Shown here one piece after another: positions 1 through 9,637 of a stretch of 33,752 bases of DNA. Position numbers and translations under genes: made by a program. The stretch is taken from positions 1 through 33,752 of the forward strand of contig DCQA01000025.1 in the NCBI GenBank assembly GCA_002323325.1. Direction: 5' to 3'. The DNA comes from Coxiellaceae bacterium UBA1530. Its GTDB lineage: Bacteria > Pseudomonadota > Gammaproteobacteria > Coxiellales > Coxiellaceae. The notes beneath the pieces are model-generated. The model did not search any database and was not told the DNA's origin. It saw only the letters and a program-made list of their open reading frames with translations. Position 1 is the first letter of the stretch. Every line of letters starts with the position of its first letter.

Positions 1-1229
1 TCATTAAGACTTTCAAAACGCCACAGGCAAAATTGCAAGATTTTGACTTGCTCACTAGCGTCAAGCTTTAAGGCAGTAAAGTCGGCCTCTGTGATAGCTA
101 ATTGACCGGCAGCCAAAAAGGCGGTCTTGGGAATAAAATCACTCAAGGTATTCATGCGTGCTTGTACATGCGGCAATACGGTTAATAAGTTATCGCGGTT
201 CAGCGCCCAAGCCGTTAATTGATCGGCTAACTGTTCAGTGGTCAAGGATTCACGAATCCACAAACCGTTTAACCAGTTAAGTTTATCCAAGTCGAAAATA
301 GGTCCGCCCAGCGAGACACGCTGAATATCAAACGCCGTTAGCATATCATCAAGACTGAACTTTTCGCGCTCATCAGGCATTGACCAACCCATACGCGCGA
401 GATAATTCACCACCGCTTCGGCTAAATAACCCATGCGCTGGTAATAAAGAATACTGGTGGGATTCTTACGCTTGCTGAGTTTACTTTTGTCAGGGTTACG
501 CAATAGGGGTAAATGACACAACTGCGGCATGGGCCAGTCAAAGTATTGATAAAGTAACTGATGCTTAGGGGCTGAATTAATCCACTCTTCGCCGCGCAGC
601 ACATGACTAATTTGCATGAGGTGATCATCCACCACATTGGCCAAGTGATAGGTGGGCATGCCGTCTGACTTCAGTAATATTTGCGCATCAACCATCGACC
701 AGTCGAGTTCAATAGCACCGCGCAGTAAATCGTTTACCACACAGGTGCCCGACTCTGGCACCTGCATACGCACCACAAACGGTTGGCCATCATTAGCGCG
801 TTGCTGCTGTTCTGCTTGACTCAACAATAAGTCAAACGGTTTCAACGCACGATTCTCACCATCCGCTTTAATTTCGGCGCGCAGCTCATCTAACTCTTTG
901 GGTGTGCGGTAACATTTAAACGCATGACCTTGGTCAATTAATTGTTGCGCATGCTGCTGGTATATATCTCCGCGCTCACTTTGCCGATAAGGACCAAAAT
1001 CGCCGCCTTTATCGGGTCCTTCGTCCCAGTCGAGCCCAAGCCAACGCAGGGAATCATAAATCATTTGCTCTGACTTGGCGGTACTGCGTTGTTGGTCGGT
1101 ATCTTCAATGCGCAAAATAAACTGGCCGCCGTGCTGTTTCGCAAAGCAAAGATTAAATAGCGCAATATAAGCGGTGCCTACGTGAGGATCGCCGGTCGGT
1201 GAAGGTGCAATTCGTGTTCTTACAGTCAT
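1..1229 (-). CDS. gltX: Glutamyl-tRNA synthetase (3' end outside window)
   Basis: Charges tRNA-Glu with glutamate in the cytosol. The visible 409 codons start at an ATG at 1227-1229 (MTVRTRIAPSPTGDPHVGT), giving the class I HIGH-type motif PHVG at residues 15-18 directly after the usual RIAPSPTG N-terminus. The second class I signature is SKLSKR, with its first motif Lys (K250) encoded at 480-482. No stop is met before base 1. Bacterial GluRS is normally about 470-490 residues, so some 60-80 C-terminal anticodon-binding residues lie outside the window. The next gene on the same strand, the LplT-like transporter, is upstream and separated by 123 bp. Family assignment is very secure; whether the enzyme discriminates tRNA-Gln cannot be judged here. 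Confidence 0.97.
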   Translation of the reverse strand, partial: MTVRTRIAPSPTGDPHVGTAYIALFNLCFAKQHGGQFILRIEDTDQQRSTAKSEQMIYDSLRWLGLDWDEGPDKGGDFGPYRQSERGDIYQQHAQQLIDQGHAFKCYRTPKELDELRAEIKADGENRALKPFDLLLSQAEQQQRANDGQPFVVRMQVPESGTCVVNDLLRGAIELDWSMVDAQILLKSDGMPTYHLANVVDDHLMQISHVLRGEEWINSAPKHQLLYQYFDWPMPQLCHLPLLRNPDKSKLSKRKNPTSILYYQRMGYLAEAVVNYLARMGWSMPDEREKFSLDDMLTAFDIQRVSLGGPIFDLDKLNWLNGLWIRESLTTEQLADQLTAWALNRDNLLTVLPHVQARMNTLSDFIPKTAFLAAGQLAITEADFTALKLDASEQVKILQFCLWRFESLN

Positions 1230-1352
1230 GGATACAAGTCGTTCCCAAGCCAATGATAAAGTCACATTATACGGCATCTAAGTGAATAAGATTAATAGTC
1301 TAAGCGTGGTATTTATTGTCAAGCTAGCGGTTTTAGCCGCTCTATTGGCTGT

Positions 1353-2621
1353 TTATGATCGGCTATCGTTGACAATAGCTATGGACAAATAAGCGCCTAT
1401 AATAGCCGTGAGCGCCGCCATCAGCTGCAACAAATAACGGCTATCGACACCCCATAAGGCCATGACAATCGTCAGCAATAGCATGGCTAACATGGCGATA
1501 TTCTGAAGAAAATTACTGCTGGCTATCAAACCACCTAACTGTTCTGATGGGGTATTTTTTTGCAGGTAAGCATTGAGCGGCACAATTAAACACGCCGAGG
1601 CAATGCCCATCATGAAGTAGACCATAGCAAACGCAGTTGCGGTACTTAAAAGACTCAATGACGTTAAACCCAGCGTCATTATCACCACCCCGAGCGGCAC
1701 AAAGCGCAGCTCAATACGCGGCCCCGATAAACGTCCGACGCACGTTGCTCCCAATGCTAAGCCTAAGCCAGTCGTCGCTAATACCCCTTGAATCACTGCC
1801 GTGTTGGTCATGCCAGCATGTGCTTTAGCAAAAGCAGGAAAAGCCGCCAACATGCCCTGCCCCACAGACCAAAATAATGCCAAGCATAAAATGGGCAGCA
1901 ATCGCCGACGATGAGACAATAACTCAAACAATGATTGACGCGACACTGAAGAGGTGTTGGTCTTGCTATTGATCGCGCCCTGTTCCATCGCCGGCTCTTT
2001 CAGTAGTGGAATACGACATGTCCAATAAAGTTGTAACATCGCTAAACTCACGAGAACTAAGCCTAAGGGCCAAAGCAAAGCGATAAGAGCATTGGTATCA
2101 GCCAAAACGATTGCATGGCGCGCATATAAATATTCAAAGCCGACTGAAAAAGCCAATGTGCCAATTAATATGCCGCTAATAGACGCTGTTTGCGCCCAGC
2201 CATTCGCCTCACTTAATCGCGCTTCTCCCCAAAATAACTTTAAATAAGCGAGCTTGGCCGGTGAGTAAAAAGCTGATTGAATCGCCATTAACAATGTCAT
2301 AACCATTGCAGGCCAAAACCAACCGGCGCCATAAAAGACCGTAATAGCCAGTGTTAACATCAGCGATGCAGCAGCCGTTGCGCGCATAATCTTAACTTTA
2401 TTGTGCGTATCTGCCAGTTTAGCAACCGGCATCACTAAGCCAATATAAGGTAATAAGATGCAGGCATTAATGATCGCCACTAAAATAATTTGTTGGCTGC
2501 CGTCATACACTTTGAATACGGTATTCTGCAAAGCAATTTTATGCCCTAAATCAATCAGCGCATTTAAAAAAATAACGCTAAAGAATATCCTACCGTCTGT
2601 CATCGACGAACTCACTGCCAC
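1353..2621 (-). CDS. MFS transporter, LplT-like (lysophospholipid transporter family)
   Basis: A 422-residue inner-membrane protein with about twelve hydrophobic segments and a hydrophilic central loop near residues 210-240, the usual MFS 6+6 layout. Several stretches match what I recall of LplT of E. coli: the AFYSPAKLAYL motif, the EANGWAQTASISGILIGT region, and LIVPLNAYLQ near the C-terminus. LplT flips lysophospholipids inward for re-acylation by Aas. No acyltransferase gene is adjacent here, so the substrate is inferred from family only. The start is GTG at 2621, with AGG six bases upstream; in-frame alternatives are GTG 2615 and ATG 2603. A 5-bp hairpin (1326-1341) follows the stop but has no U tract. 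Confidence 0.8.
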   Translation of the reverse strand: MAVSSSMTDGRIFFSVIFLNALIDLGHKIALQNTVFKVYDGSQQIILVAIINACILLPYIGLVMPVAKLADTHNKVKIMRATAAASLMLTLAITVFYGAGWFWPAMVMTLLMAIQSAFYSPAKLAYLKLFWGEARLSEANGWAQTASISGILIGTLAFSVGFEYLYARHAIVLADTNALIALLWPLGLVLVSLAMLQLYWTCRIPLLKEPAMEQGAINSKTNTSSVSRQSLFELLSHRRRLLPILCLALFWSVGQGMLAAFPAFAKAHAGMTNTAVIQGVLATTGLGLALGATCVGRLSGPRIELRFVPLGVVIMTLGLTSLSLLSTATAFAMVYFMMGIASACLIVPLNAYLQKNTPSEQLGGLIASSNFLQNIAMLAMLLLTIVMALWGVDSRYLLQLMAALTAIIGAYLSIAIVNDSRS

Positions 2622-2780
2622 ACGATCGACCTATTGAATAAGAATCGTTAAAAGCACATTCTAGCATAGCGGTTGCAACAGCAAACCTGACGAAATCGAT
2701 AAGCATTTTTCAGGCGATAAATTCAGTTTTAAAAGTAAAACGAAAGCTGTTACGAAGAGGTTCGTAAAGGAAGAGAATTT

Positions 2781-2819
2781 AAAACCAAAGGCACTTTATT
2801 GTTGTTTTTAATGGTGCCT
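2781..2819 (-). terminator. Probable rho-independent terminator after the PA3496-family gene
   Basis: Stem AGGCAC (2789-2794) pairs with GTGCCT (2814-2819) across a 19-nt loop. On the minus strand the stem is followed by a T-rich tract (TTTGGTTTT, 2781-2789). It lies about 20 bp past the stop of the minus-strand gene ending at 2842. The long loop and the interrupted T tract keep confidence moderate. Confidence 0.45.
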
Positions 2820-2841
2820 GAGGTCTAAGGGTGTAAATACA

Positions 2842-3084
2842 TTACAAACCTAGGTCATCTATACCCAACTGGTCTTGCAAGAGCCTTACTTCAAGCTTCT
2901 CTTCAAGCCGCCGGCGAATATCAGTCGATTTAGCAAATTTAACCGGTTTGCCATCATCTTTATCCATCGAAGTTTCCACGCTTTCAACGACGAAATCATC
3001 GATATCGAGCCCGATATCATTAGCTTGATCATTGGCACCTACTTCAGCACTGTTGGTGGAAATCGTTGCTACTTGTCCAGACAT
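2842..3084 (-). CDS. Small acidic PA3496-family protein
   Basis: An 80-residue, acidic, soluble protein. Its C-terminal third carries the charged helix IRRRLEEKLEVRLLQDQLG followed by a short acidic tail, which resembles the small PA3496-type conserved proteins of gammaproteobacteria. Their function is poorly known and I assign none. The start chosen is ATG at 3084 (MSGQVATIS) because GGAGG lies eight bases upstream. The ATG at 3090 is only two bases from that same GGAGG, and a longer in-frame start at 3126 has no such signal. It stands alone, with about 310 bp of AT-rich sequence upstream and a probable terminator downstream. A TGTAA-N5-TTACA dyad overlaps its stop codon. Confidence 0.65.
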   Translation of the reverse strand: MSGQVATISTNSAEVGANDQANDIGLDIDDFVVESVETSMDKDDGKPVKFAKSTDIRRRLEEKLEVRLLQDQLGIDDLGL

Positions 3085-3398
3085 CTTCATAACCTCCAGT
3101 CGTTTCAAACCAAAAACGAATGTCATTTTTTTAATAACCCAGCTTAATTTAATTATTATTAGCCTGAAGCTGTGTCATTAATGAACAGACTAGACCGATT
3201 ATTTATTAAACACCATTAATTTCACAAAAAATTAAGCGCTTAGAAAAAAATAGTTTTAAAGACTAAAAAGACATAACTAGAAGTTATTGAAGCGAGCTTG
3301 CAAGCATTGCAGGTATAGTCTAATAGACAGATATTAATTATAAATACATAAAATCAATAACTTAAAGAAAAACTGCTTGTGATGTTTCACTACAGTCG
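3085..3398. other. AT-rich intergenic region, no gene seen
   Basis: This stretch separates the PA3496-family gene from aceF and should hold the promoter of the former and the end of the aceEF transcript. I see runs of A and T, and a 10-bp palindrome GCTTGCAAGC near 3296-3305. I see no stem followed by a U tract and no convincing pair of promoter hexamers. Confidence 0.5.
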
Positions 3399-5132
3399 TT
3401 AGAGCAATAAACGGCGTACATCGGCCAAGAGAGCGGCTATCTCGGTCATAAAACGGCCCGCATCGCCGCCATTAACGGCCCGATGGTCATAAGAAAGTGA
3501 CAGCGGTAGCATTTTACGCGGTACAAATTCGCCGTTTTGGAAAACCGGTTTGACCGCCAGTTTAGACACCCCAAGAATGCCTACCTCGGGGGTATTAACG
3601 ATCGGCGTAAAGCCGGTGCCACCAATACCGCCTAAGCTGGAGACAGTAAAGCAACCGCCTTGCATCTCATTGGGTTTGAGCTTACGGCTTTTCGCCTTAT
3701 CGGCAAGTTCCCGAATCTCTTCGGATAGCTGCCAAATGCCTTTTTTATTCACGTCGCGCACCACTGGCACCATCAAGCCTGCTGGCGTATCAACCGCCAT
3801 GCCAATATGCACATACTGCTTATAAATAATTGATTCACCGTCAGCTGATAAAGACGCATTAAAAGCGGGATTGGATTCTAAAGCAGCAGCGACCGCTTTC
3901 ATGAGAAAAGACACGGGGGTGATTTTAATTTCACGCTTAGCCATCTCATCCTTTAATGTCTGGCGAAAGGCTTCTAGCTCGGTAATATCTGCATCATCAA
4001 ATTGTGTCACATGCGGCACGTTCAACCAGCTGCGGTGCATATTAGCGGCAGTGATTTTATGCAGCTTTGACATAGGTTCAGTAACGATTTCACCAAACTG
4101 AGAGAAATCCACTTCAGGCACCTTAGGTATCGCGCCGCCCATGGTGTCAGGCGAGCTCACTAACTGCTTAACATAGCTATGCAAATCTTCTTTGGCTAAG
4201 CGACCGCGAGGACCCGAACTCTTCACTCGACTCAAATCGACACCTAATTTTCTGGCTAATTTGCGAACCGCTGGCCCTGCGTAAACATCAGTTTTACGGC
4301 GTCGATCATCAGCGCCTTGGGTATTCCCTGTGTCTAAATTTGATGGGCTTTTATTGGTGGCGGAACTGGCTAAGAAAGATGAAACGGGGACTGAGGTCGA
4401 TGGCTCAGATGTCGTTGGTTTAGATGTCGTGCTTGCTTCGGTGGCAGAGACAGCTTCTGCATTATCACCGGCAGCCGTCACAGCTTGCGTATCAGTCACC
4501 ATCACTTCAAGTTCAGCGACCTTATCGCCTTCTGCTAGAGAGTCACCCTCATTGACATACAGGGCGGTGATTACGCCACTGACGGGCGAGGGTAATTCCA
4601 TCGACGCTTTGTCTGATTCCATTAATACAATGCCATCGCCTTCATCGATGCGATCACCTACGGCAACCATCAGCTCAATCAATTCAACCTTATCAGCACC
4701 ACCTAAATCGGGCACAAAAACGGATTCTGTTGCGGTGGCAGGCGTTGTTGTTGGCGTTTGATCTGGTACAACAGCTGGTGCTGACTCAAGCTGAGCTGGC
4801 GCTTCACTCGCTATGGCTACCGCTGACTCTGACGCTACCGATTGAGCATCCATTGACTCCGAGGAGGCAGGGTCAGAAGCACTTATCTCTAATTCTAAGA
4901 GTGCATCGCCCTCTTTCACCATCGATCCTTCGGCAACAGAAATAGCGGTTACTTTACCAGCGACAGGACAAGGTATATCCATTGAGGCCTTGTCAGATTC
5001 AACCACGATGATTGAATCGTCAACGCTGACCTCATCACCGACCGCAACTGATATTTCAATTACTTCTACTTCGGCAGCGCCACCAAGATCAGGAATCTTT
5101 ACCGTTTGCTTTGTCAATGTACTCACCTTCAC
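3399..5132 (-). CDS. aceF: Pyruvate dehydrogenase E2 (dihydrolipoamide acetyltransferase)
   Basis: E2 core of the pyruvate dehydrogenase complex; it moves the acetyl group from E1 to CoA. There are two lipoyl domains, residues about 8-83 and 137-211, with lipoyl lysines K48 and K175 in DKASM motifs. Each is followed by an Ala/Ser/Thr/Pro-rich linker. An E3/E1-binding domain spans about 283-322 (VYAGPAVRKLARKLGVDL). The catalytic domain runs from about 345 to 577, with SYDHRAVNGG containing active-site His550. E. coli has three lipoyl domains; two is normal in many other gammaproteobacteria. The start is uncertain: GTG 5132, GTG 5126 and TTG 5117 are all possible, and AAGG lies eight bases before the TTG. 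It follows aceE by 52 bp and is surely co-transcribed. No lpd (E3) gene follows. Confidence 0.96.
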   Translation of the reverse strand: MKVSTLTKQTVKIPDLGGAAEVEVIEISVAVGDEVSVDDSIIVVESDKASMDIPCPVAGKVTAISVAEGSMVKEGDALLELEISASDPASSESMDAQSVASESAVAIASEAPAQLESAPAVVPDQTPTTTPATATESVFVPDLGGADKVELIELMVAVGDRIDEGDGIVLMESDKASMELPSPVSGVITALYVNEGDSLAEGDKVAELEVMVTDTQAVTAAGDNAEAVSATEASTTSKPTTSEPSTSVPVSSFLASSATNKSPSNLDTGNTQGADDRRRKTDVYAGPAVRKLARKLGVDLSRVKSSGPRGRLAKEDLHSYVKQLVSSPDTMGGAIPKVPEVDFSQFGEIVTEPMSKLHKITAANMHRSWLNVPHVTQFDDADITELEAFRQTLKDEMAKREIKITPVSFLMKAVAAALESNPAFNASLSADGESIIYKQYVHIGMAVDTPAGLMVPVVRDVNKKGIWQLSEEIRELADKAKSRKLKPNEMQGGCFTVSSLGGIGGTGFTPIVNTPEVGILGVSKLAVKPVFQNGEFVPRKMLPLSLSYDHRAVNGGDAGRFMTEIAALLADVRRLLL

Positions 5133-5184
5133 TCAATAGAATAATAAAAAATCGCTTAAATCAATGCTGATTTATTTGACGGTC

Positions 5185-7839
5185 TCATACGGTTGTCGGG
5201 TCAACTTTGTCCGCAGAGATTCCGTATTTTTTCAACGCTTGCTTAATAACCGACGGATCTAGTTTTGCTTCATCAACTAAGGCTGATAGCGCTGAAATAA
5301 CGATAAAATAACGATTCACCTCAAAGAAATGACGCAGTTTCGCTCGGGTATCACTGCGGCCAAAACCATCAGTGCCTAAGACATTAAATCGACCCGGCAC
5401 ATAGGGTCGCAATTGATCGGCATACAGCTTCATGTAATCCGTTGCAGCAATGAAAGGGCCTTCTGCTTCTTGTAGCTGTTCAGTGATATAAGGCACTTTA
5501 GGTGTCTCTTCAGGGTGCAACATATTCCAACGCTGGCAAGCCAAACCGTCGCGACGCAATTCATTGGCACTAGTGATGCTCCATACATCAGCAGCTACTG
5601 ACCAGTCATCATTAAGCAGCGCTACCGCTGCCTCAATCTCGCGTAAAATAGTCCCTGAGCCCATTAACTGAACCCGATTAGCACTTTTGAAGTTATTATC
5701 TACCAGACGATAAATGCCTTTAATGATGCCTTGCTCAACACCCACCGGCATTTCGGGATGACTGTAATTTTCATTCATCGCGGTAATATAATAAAACTTG
5801 TTTTCTTGCTTTGTGTACATACGGTCTAAACCATCCTGAATAATAACGGCCATCTCAAAAGCATAAGTAGGATCGTAAGAGACACAATTTGGTATTGTCG
5901 ATGCCATAAGATGGCTATGGCCATCTTGGTGCTGTAAACCTTCGCCGTTCAACGTAGTTCGACCTGATGTCGCACCAATTAAAAATCCTCGCGCTTGACT
6001 ATCACCAGCTGCCCAAGCCAAGTCACCCACTCGTTGAAAACCAAACATCGAATAAAAAATATAAAACGGAACCAAGGGAGTATTGTTGGTGCTGTATGAT
6101 GTTGCCGCAGCCAACCATGCCGACATCGCACCACTTTCATTAATACCTTCTTCTAAAATCTGACCTTTCTCATCTTCCTTATAATACATAATGCCGCCAG
6201 CATCGTGTGGCGTATAAAGCTGACCTTGAGATGAGTAAATCCCCAACTGCCTAAACATCCCTTCCATACCAAATGTTCTCGCCTCATCCGGCACGATCGG
6301 CACAATGCGCTTACCGATACTTTTATCTTTAACCAAACTTGAAAGAATACGAACAAACGCCATCGTGCTAGAAATCTCACGCTTTCCGGAACCTTTTAGT
6401 TGTGCAGAAAACGCATCCAATGCAGGCGTTTCTAATTTATCAAAACTGACTCTACGTCGAGGAATATAGCCACCCAGTTTTTCACGCCGCTCACGCATAT
6501 AAGTCATTTCTGGGCTATCAGGCGAAGGACGATAATAAGGAACAGTCTCTAACTCTTTATCTGACAAAGGAATATTAAAACGATCACGAAACTGTTTTAA
6601 ACTCTGCGTATCTAATTTTTTCAGTGAGTGTGTTTCGTTATTGGCTTCGCCCGCCTCACCCGTACCATAACCCTTAACGGTCTGCGCAAGAATAACAGTT
6701 GGTTGGCCGGTGTGCTCAACCGCTTGTGAATAAGCGGCGTAAACTTTGTAGGGGTCATGACCGCCACGATTAAGATTCATAATGTCGTCATCGGACAAAT
6801 CTTTGACTAACTCCAATAACTCTGGGTACTTACCAAAGAAATGCGCGCGGGTATAAGCGCCACCATTAAACTTATAATTTTGTAATTCACCATCGCGAAC
6901 CTCGTTCATTCGCTGCTGCAACAAACCCGTTTTATCCCGCTCTAACAGTGGGTCCCAGCGGCGGCCCCATAGCACCTTGATAACATTCCAACCTGCGCCT
7001 CGAAAAACACCCTCTAACTCTTGGACAATTTTACCGTTACCACGAACAGGACCATCTAAACGTTGTAAGTTACAGTTAATCACAAACACCAAATTATCCA
7101 GTGACTCGCGACCCGCCATGGCGATAGAACCCAGCGATTCAGGCTCATCACACTCACCATCGCCTAAGAAACACCAGACTTTTCGATTGTCACGATGTGC
7201 TAACTCGCGTTTATCGAGATACTTCATGACATGGGCTTGGTAAATCGCCTGTATCGGTCCTAAGCCCATCGATACGGTTGGGAACTGCCAATAATCAGGC
7301 ATCAACCAAGGGTGGGGGTATGACGACAAGCCATTGCCGTCCACTTCCCGTCGAAAGTTATCCAGTTGCTCTTCAGTTAAGCGACCTTCTAGGTAAGAGC
7401 GGGCATAAATACCGGGCGAAATGTGGCCTTGGTAATAAATGAGGTCGCCCTCTTGCTGATCATCGGCGCCGCGAAAAAAATAGTTATAACCCACATCGTA
7501 AAGCGTGGCAGCTGAAGAAAAGCTAGAAATATGACCCCCTAAGCCCTCATCGTTGTCATTAGCACGCATTACCATGGCCAATGCATTCCAGCGAGTGAGC
7601 GAACGAATTCTTCGCTCCATAAATAAATCACCGGGCATCAACTTCTCATTGACCGGTAAAATAGTATTGCGATAGGGGGTGGTGATGGCTGGCGGCATGG
7701 TAATATCGGCATCAACCGCACGATCCAAAAGTTGCTGCAACAAAAAGGCGGCTCTGTCTCGCCCACTATGATGGATAACTGACTCAATAGAATCTAACCA
7801 TTCCTGGGTTTCTGATGGGTCTTTATCGTTGTCATGCAT
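5185..7839 (-). CDS. aceE: Pyruvate dehydrogenase E1, homodimeric type
   Basis: Decarboxylates pyruvate with thiamine diphosphate and reductively acetylates the lipoyl groups of AceF. At 884 residues it has the usual length of homodimeric E1. The ThDP/Mg motif begins with GDGECDEPES (about 226-235) and closes with NCN (255-257). The GHISPG segment (about 138-143) carries a His conserved in the family. The N-terminal region (EWLDSIESVIHHSG) is the E2-contact segment typical of the family. The start is ATG 7839 with AAGGA nine bases upstream. It is the first gene of aceE-aceF; a 13-bp dyad about 95 bp upstream is a candidate operator. Nothing looks broken. Confidence 0.97.
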   Translation of the reverse strand: MHDNDKDPSETQEWLDSIESVIHHSGRDRAAFLLQQLLDRAVDADITMPPAITTPYRNTILPVNEKLMPGDLFMERRIRSLTRWNALAMVMRANDNDEGLGGHISSFSSAATLYDVGYNYFFRGADDQQEGDLIYYQGHISPGIYARSYLEGRLTEEQLDNFRREVDGNGLSSYPHPWLMPDYWQFPTVSMGLGPIQAIYQAHVMKYLDKRELAHRDNRKVWCFLGDGECDEPESLGSIAMAGRESLDNLVFVINCNLQRLDGPVRGNGKIVQELEGVFRGAGWNVIKVLWGRRWDPLLERDKTGLLQQRMNEVRDGELQNYKFNGGAYTRAHFFGKYPELLELVKDLSDDDIMNLNRGGHDPYKVYAAYSQAVEHTGQPTVILAQTVKGYGTGEAGEANNETHSLKKLDTQSLKQFRDRFNIPLSDKELETVPYYRPSPDSPEMTYMRERREKLGGYIPRRRVSFDKLETPALDAFSAQLKGSGKREISSTMAFVRILSSLVKDKSIGKRIVPIVPDEARTFGMEGMFRQLGIYSSQGQLYTPHDAGGIMYYKEDEKGQILEEGINESGAMSAWLAAATSYSTNNTPLVPFYIFYSMFGFQRVGDLAWAAGDSQARGFLIGATSGRTTLNGEGLQHQDGHSHLMASTIPNCVSYDPTYAFEMAVIIQDGLDRMYTKQENKFYYITAMNENYSHPEMPVGVEQGIIKGIYRLVDNNFKSANRVQLMGSGTILREIEAAVALLNDDWSVAADVWSITSANELRRDGLACQRWNMLHPEETPKVPYITEQLQEAEGPFIAATDYMKLYADQLRPYVPGRFNVLGTDGFGRSDTRAKLRHFFEVNRYFIVISALSALVDEAKLDPSVIKQALKKYGISADKVDPTTV

Positions 7840-8245
7840 ATCGGCATTTCCTTAACAGTCGCTTTGGGTTATTCAATACATTTCATTCAGTAGCTTGATA
7901 GCGATGACCTAGGGGGTGTCGTGTGTCACTTACTTTGGCCACCAAAAACCGCATTCATTGCAGTTTAGGTCAACTCAGCTGGGGTATCTAGCCCAATTAA
8001 GCCAACTGTCTTAATATTTTAGCCAAATCGGTAAAATCCACCGAATAAACTATCAAAGCAACAATTTTGCTCGTTATTTGAGCGATAACAGTCTGCTATC
8101 TGGACAATAGGATTTAATTATCGAGGGTTTTAGCGAAGATAAAATAAGCTAAGTAATGGAGAATAACATCTAAAAATAGAAGTACTCTTCGATTAAGTCA
8201 TTCGGATTAGCCATGGCCAGCCAAGCAGAACCGCTCCCAGCAGGC
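7840..8245. other. Intergenic region upstream of aceE
   Basis: About 400 bp between the start of aceE and the stop of perM, both on the minus strand. It must contain the aceEF promoter, and it holds the dyad at 7934-7946. I could not pair -35 and -10 hexamers with acceptable spacing. I see no PdhR-type AATTGGT/ACCAATT site, and no terminator with a U tract after perM. Confidence 0.5.
7934..7946. promoter_or_regulatory. Candidate operator dyad upstream of aceEF
   Basis: TTTGGCCACCAAA is an inverted repeat with perfect 5-bp arms and a 3-bp spacer, centred about 100 bp before the aceE start. GntR-family regulators such as PdhR bind dyads of similar size near aceE genes, but the sequence does not match the E. 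coli PdhR consensus. Function is inferred from position only. Confidence 0.25.
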
Positions 8246-9313
8246 CTACTCAACTGCAGAAGGTTGAAGACTGCTGGGCCATGCATTGAGCACGGCCTTT
8301 ATTAAGGTTGCTAATGGAATCGCAAAAAAGACTCCCCAAAGACCCCACAAACCACCAAAGAATAAAATAGCCAGTAAAATAGCGACTGGATGCAAATTAA
8401 CCGCTTCAGAGAATAAAAGCGGTACCAAGGCATTACCATCGAGACCTTGAATAATCAGGTAAGCCGTCATTAACCACATCACTTCACTCCCCCACCCCCA
8501 TTGAAGCAAGGCCACCAACAGCACTGGTAATGTGACCAAAAAAGCACCAATATAAGGAACAACAACGGATAAGCCGACTAAAATCGCTAGCAATGCGGCA
8601 TAATTAAGGTCAAATCCAGCAAAAATCGCATAAGAAGCGACGCTGATAATAAATATTTCGATTGCCTTACCACGCACGTAATTGGCCATTTGAGCGTTCA
8701 TCTCTTGCCAGATAGAACTCAATAACGGTCGTTCAGTGGGGAGTTTATCGGCAAACCAAGACAGTAAGACGACACGATCCTTCAGAAAGAAAAACACCAG
8801 AATAGGCACTAACACCAGATAGACCATAAAACTAAACAAATTCGGGATCTTTGACACCGAAAAAGACAGCACTGACTGGCCAAGCCCACCTAATTCACGA
8901 TTTAACAGTTCCGTCCACTCTTGCACTTGAGACGCAGAAATTAGGGCTGGGTACATTTCAGGCAGCAGCACTAATTTCTCCTGCAAAACAACAATAAAAC
9001 TAGGGAGCTCTTGAACCAAATTGGTCAATTGATCCAGCGCCAGTGGCAAAACAATAATCAAACCAATAATCAACAAAAGCACTAGAAACGCTGAACTTAA
9101 ACTTACGGCCAATAGATGAGGGCAGTTAAGTCGCTCGAGCTGAAATACCACCCCTTGCAGTAAAAAGGCTAAAACCAATGCCGCAATGACGGGCGCTAAA
9201 ATACCGCCGAAAAAAATAATGACCGTACTTAATGCTATCAGTAACAATAATAAAACAACCGCTTGCTCATCATGTAAATGCCGTTCATACCATTTTTTTA
9301 ATACCTGCAACAT
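8246..9313 (-). CDS. perM: AI-2E/PerM family inner-membrane protein
   Basis: A polytopic inner-membrane protein of about 355 residues in the AI-2 exporter/PerM family; the substrate of PerM itself is not established. There is a tight N-terminal pair of membrane segments, a soluble region (about 100-145) and a C-terminal block of hydrophobic segments with VGLSVVVPYIGAF and LVPLLFSEAVNLHPVAI, the hallmark of the family. The start at 9313 (MLQVLKKWYERHLHDEQAV) lines up with the E. coli PerM N-terminus as I recall it (MLEMLMQWYRRRF). An upstream ATG at 9343 would add ten residues without a clear ribosome site. The gene diverges from bepA, the same neighbour as in E. coli, which supports the assignment. 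Confidence 0.88.
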   Translation of the reverse strand: MLQVLKKWYERHLHDEQAVVLLLLLIALSTVIIFFGGILAPVIAALVLAFLLQGVVFQLERLNCPHLLAVSLSSAFLVLLLIIGLIIVLPLALDQLTNLVQELPSFIVVLQEKLVLLPEMYPALISASQVQEWTELLNRELGGLGQSVLSFSVSKIPNLFSFMVYLVLVPILVFFFLKDRVVLLSWFADKLPTERPLLSSIWQEMNAQMANYVRGKAIEIFIISVASYAIFAGFDLNYAALLAILVGLSVVVPYIGAFLVTLPVLLVALLQWGWGSEVMWLMTAYLIIQGLDGNALVPLLFSEAVNLHPVAILLAILFFGGLWGLWGVFFAIPLATLIKAVLNAWPSSLQPSAVE

Positions 9314-9637
9314 AAGCTTATTTACCCTTAATGAACGAAGCATTGATGCGCTTATAACCCTGTATTGAAAGGGTTGAGATGGAACTTAGCAACGCATTGT
9401 TACTCGAAGTTACCCGCAAAACTATAAAAAAAATATCTTGCTGTTTGAATTGTATAAACAAAACGCTGGTTTTTGCCATATGATAGCCAGTAAATACTGC
9501 ATCATTTGCTAATATAAGCCCATTGAAAGAGGGGTACTGTATCAGTAAGACCCATTAATATTGGTATTTAAACGAACAATGACCCAAAAACAGAGCAGAC
9601 ATGGCGACGGCCTAATGAAAACAACAGGTTTACGCGA
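9314..9637. other. Divergent perM/bepA intergenic region with a 20-codon leader ORF
   Basis: This 324-bp AT-rich region must hold promoters for both genes, though no hexamer pair stands out. Just before bepA, a 20-codon reading frame begins with ATG at 9579 and ends with TGA at 9639-9641. Its stop overlaps the bepA start codon (AATGA), an arrangement compatible with translational coupling but also possible by chance. Confidence 0.35.

Noticed and set aside
1326..1341. AGCGG/CCGCT hairpin after the LplT-like gene as terminator
   Set aside because: Only 5 bp and followed by no U tract on the minus strand.
2875..3147. Plus-strand open frame of 90 codons
   Set aside because: Antisense to the PA3496-family gene, which has a strong ribosome site and family resemblance.
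4330..4761. Plus-strand open frame of 143 codons
   Set aside because: Lies antisense to the repetitive Ala/Ser/Thr linkers and second lipoyl domain of aceF; Ser/Val-rich composition mirrors that gene.
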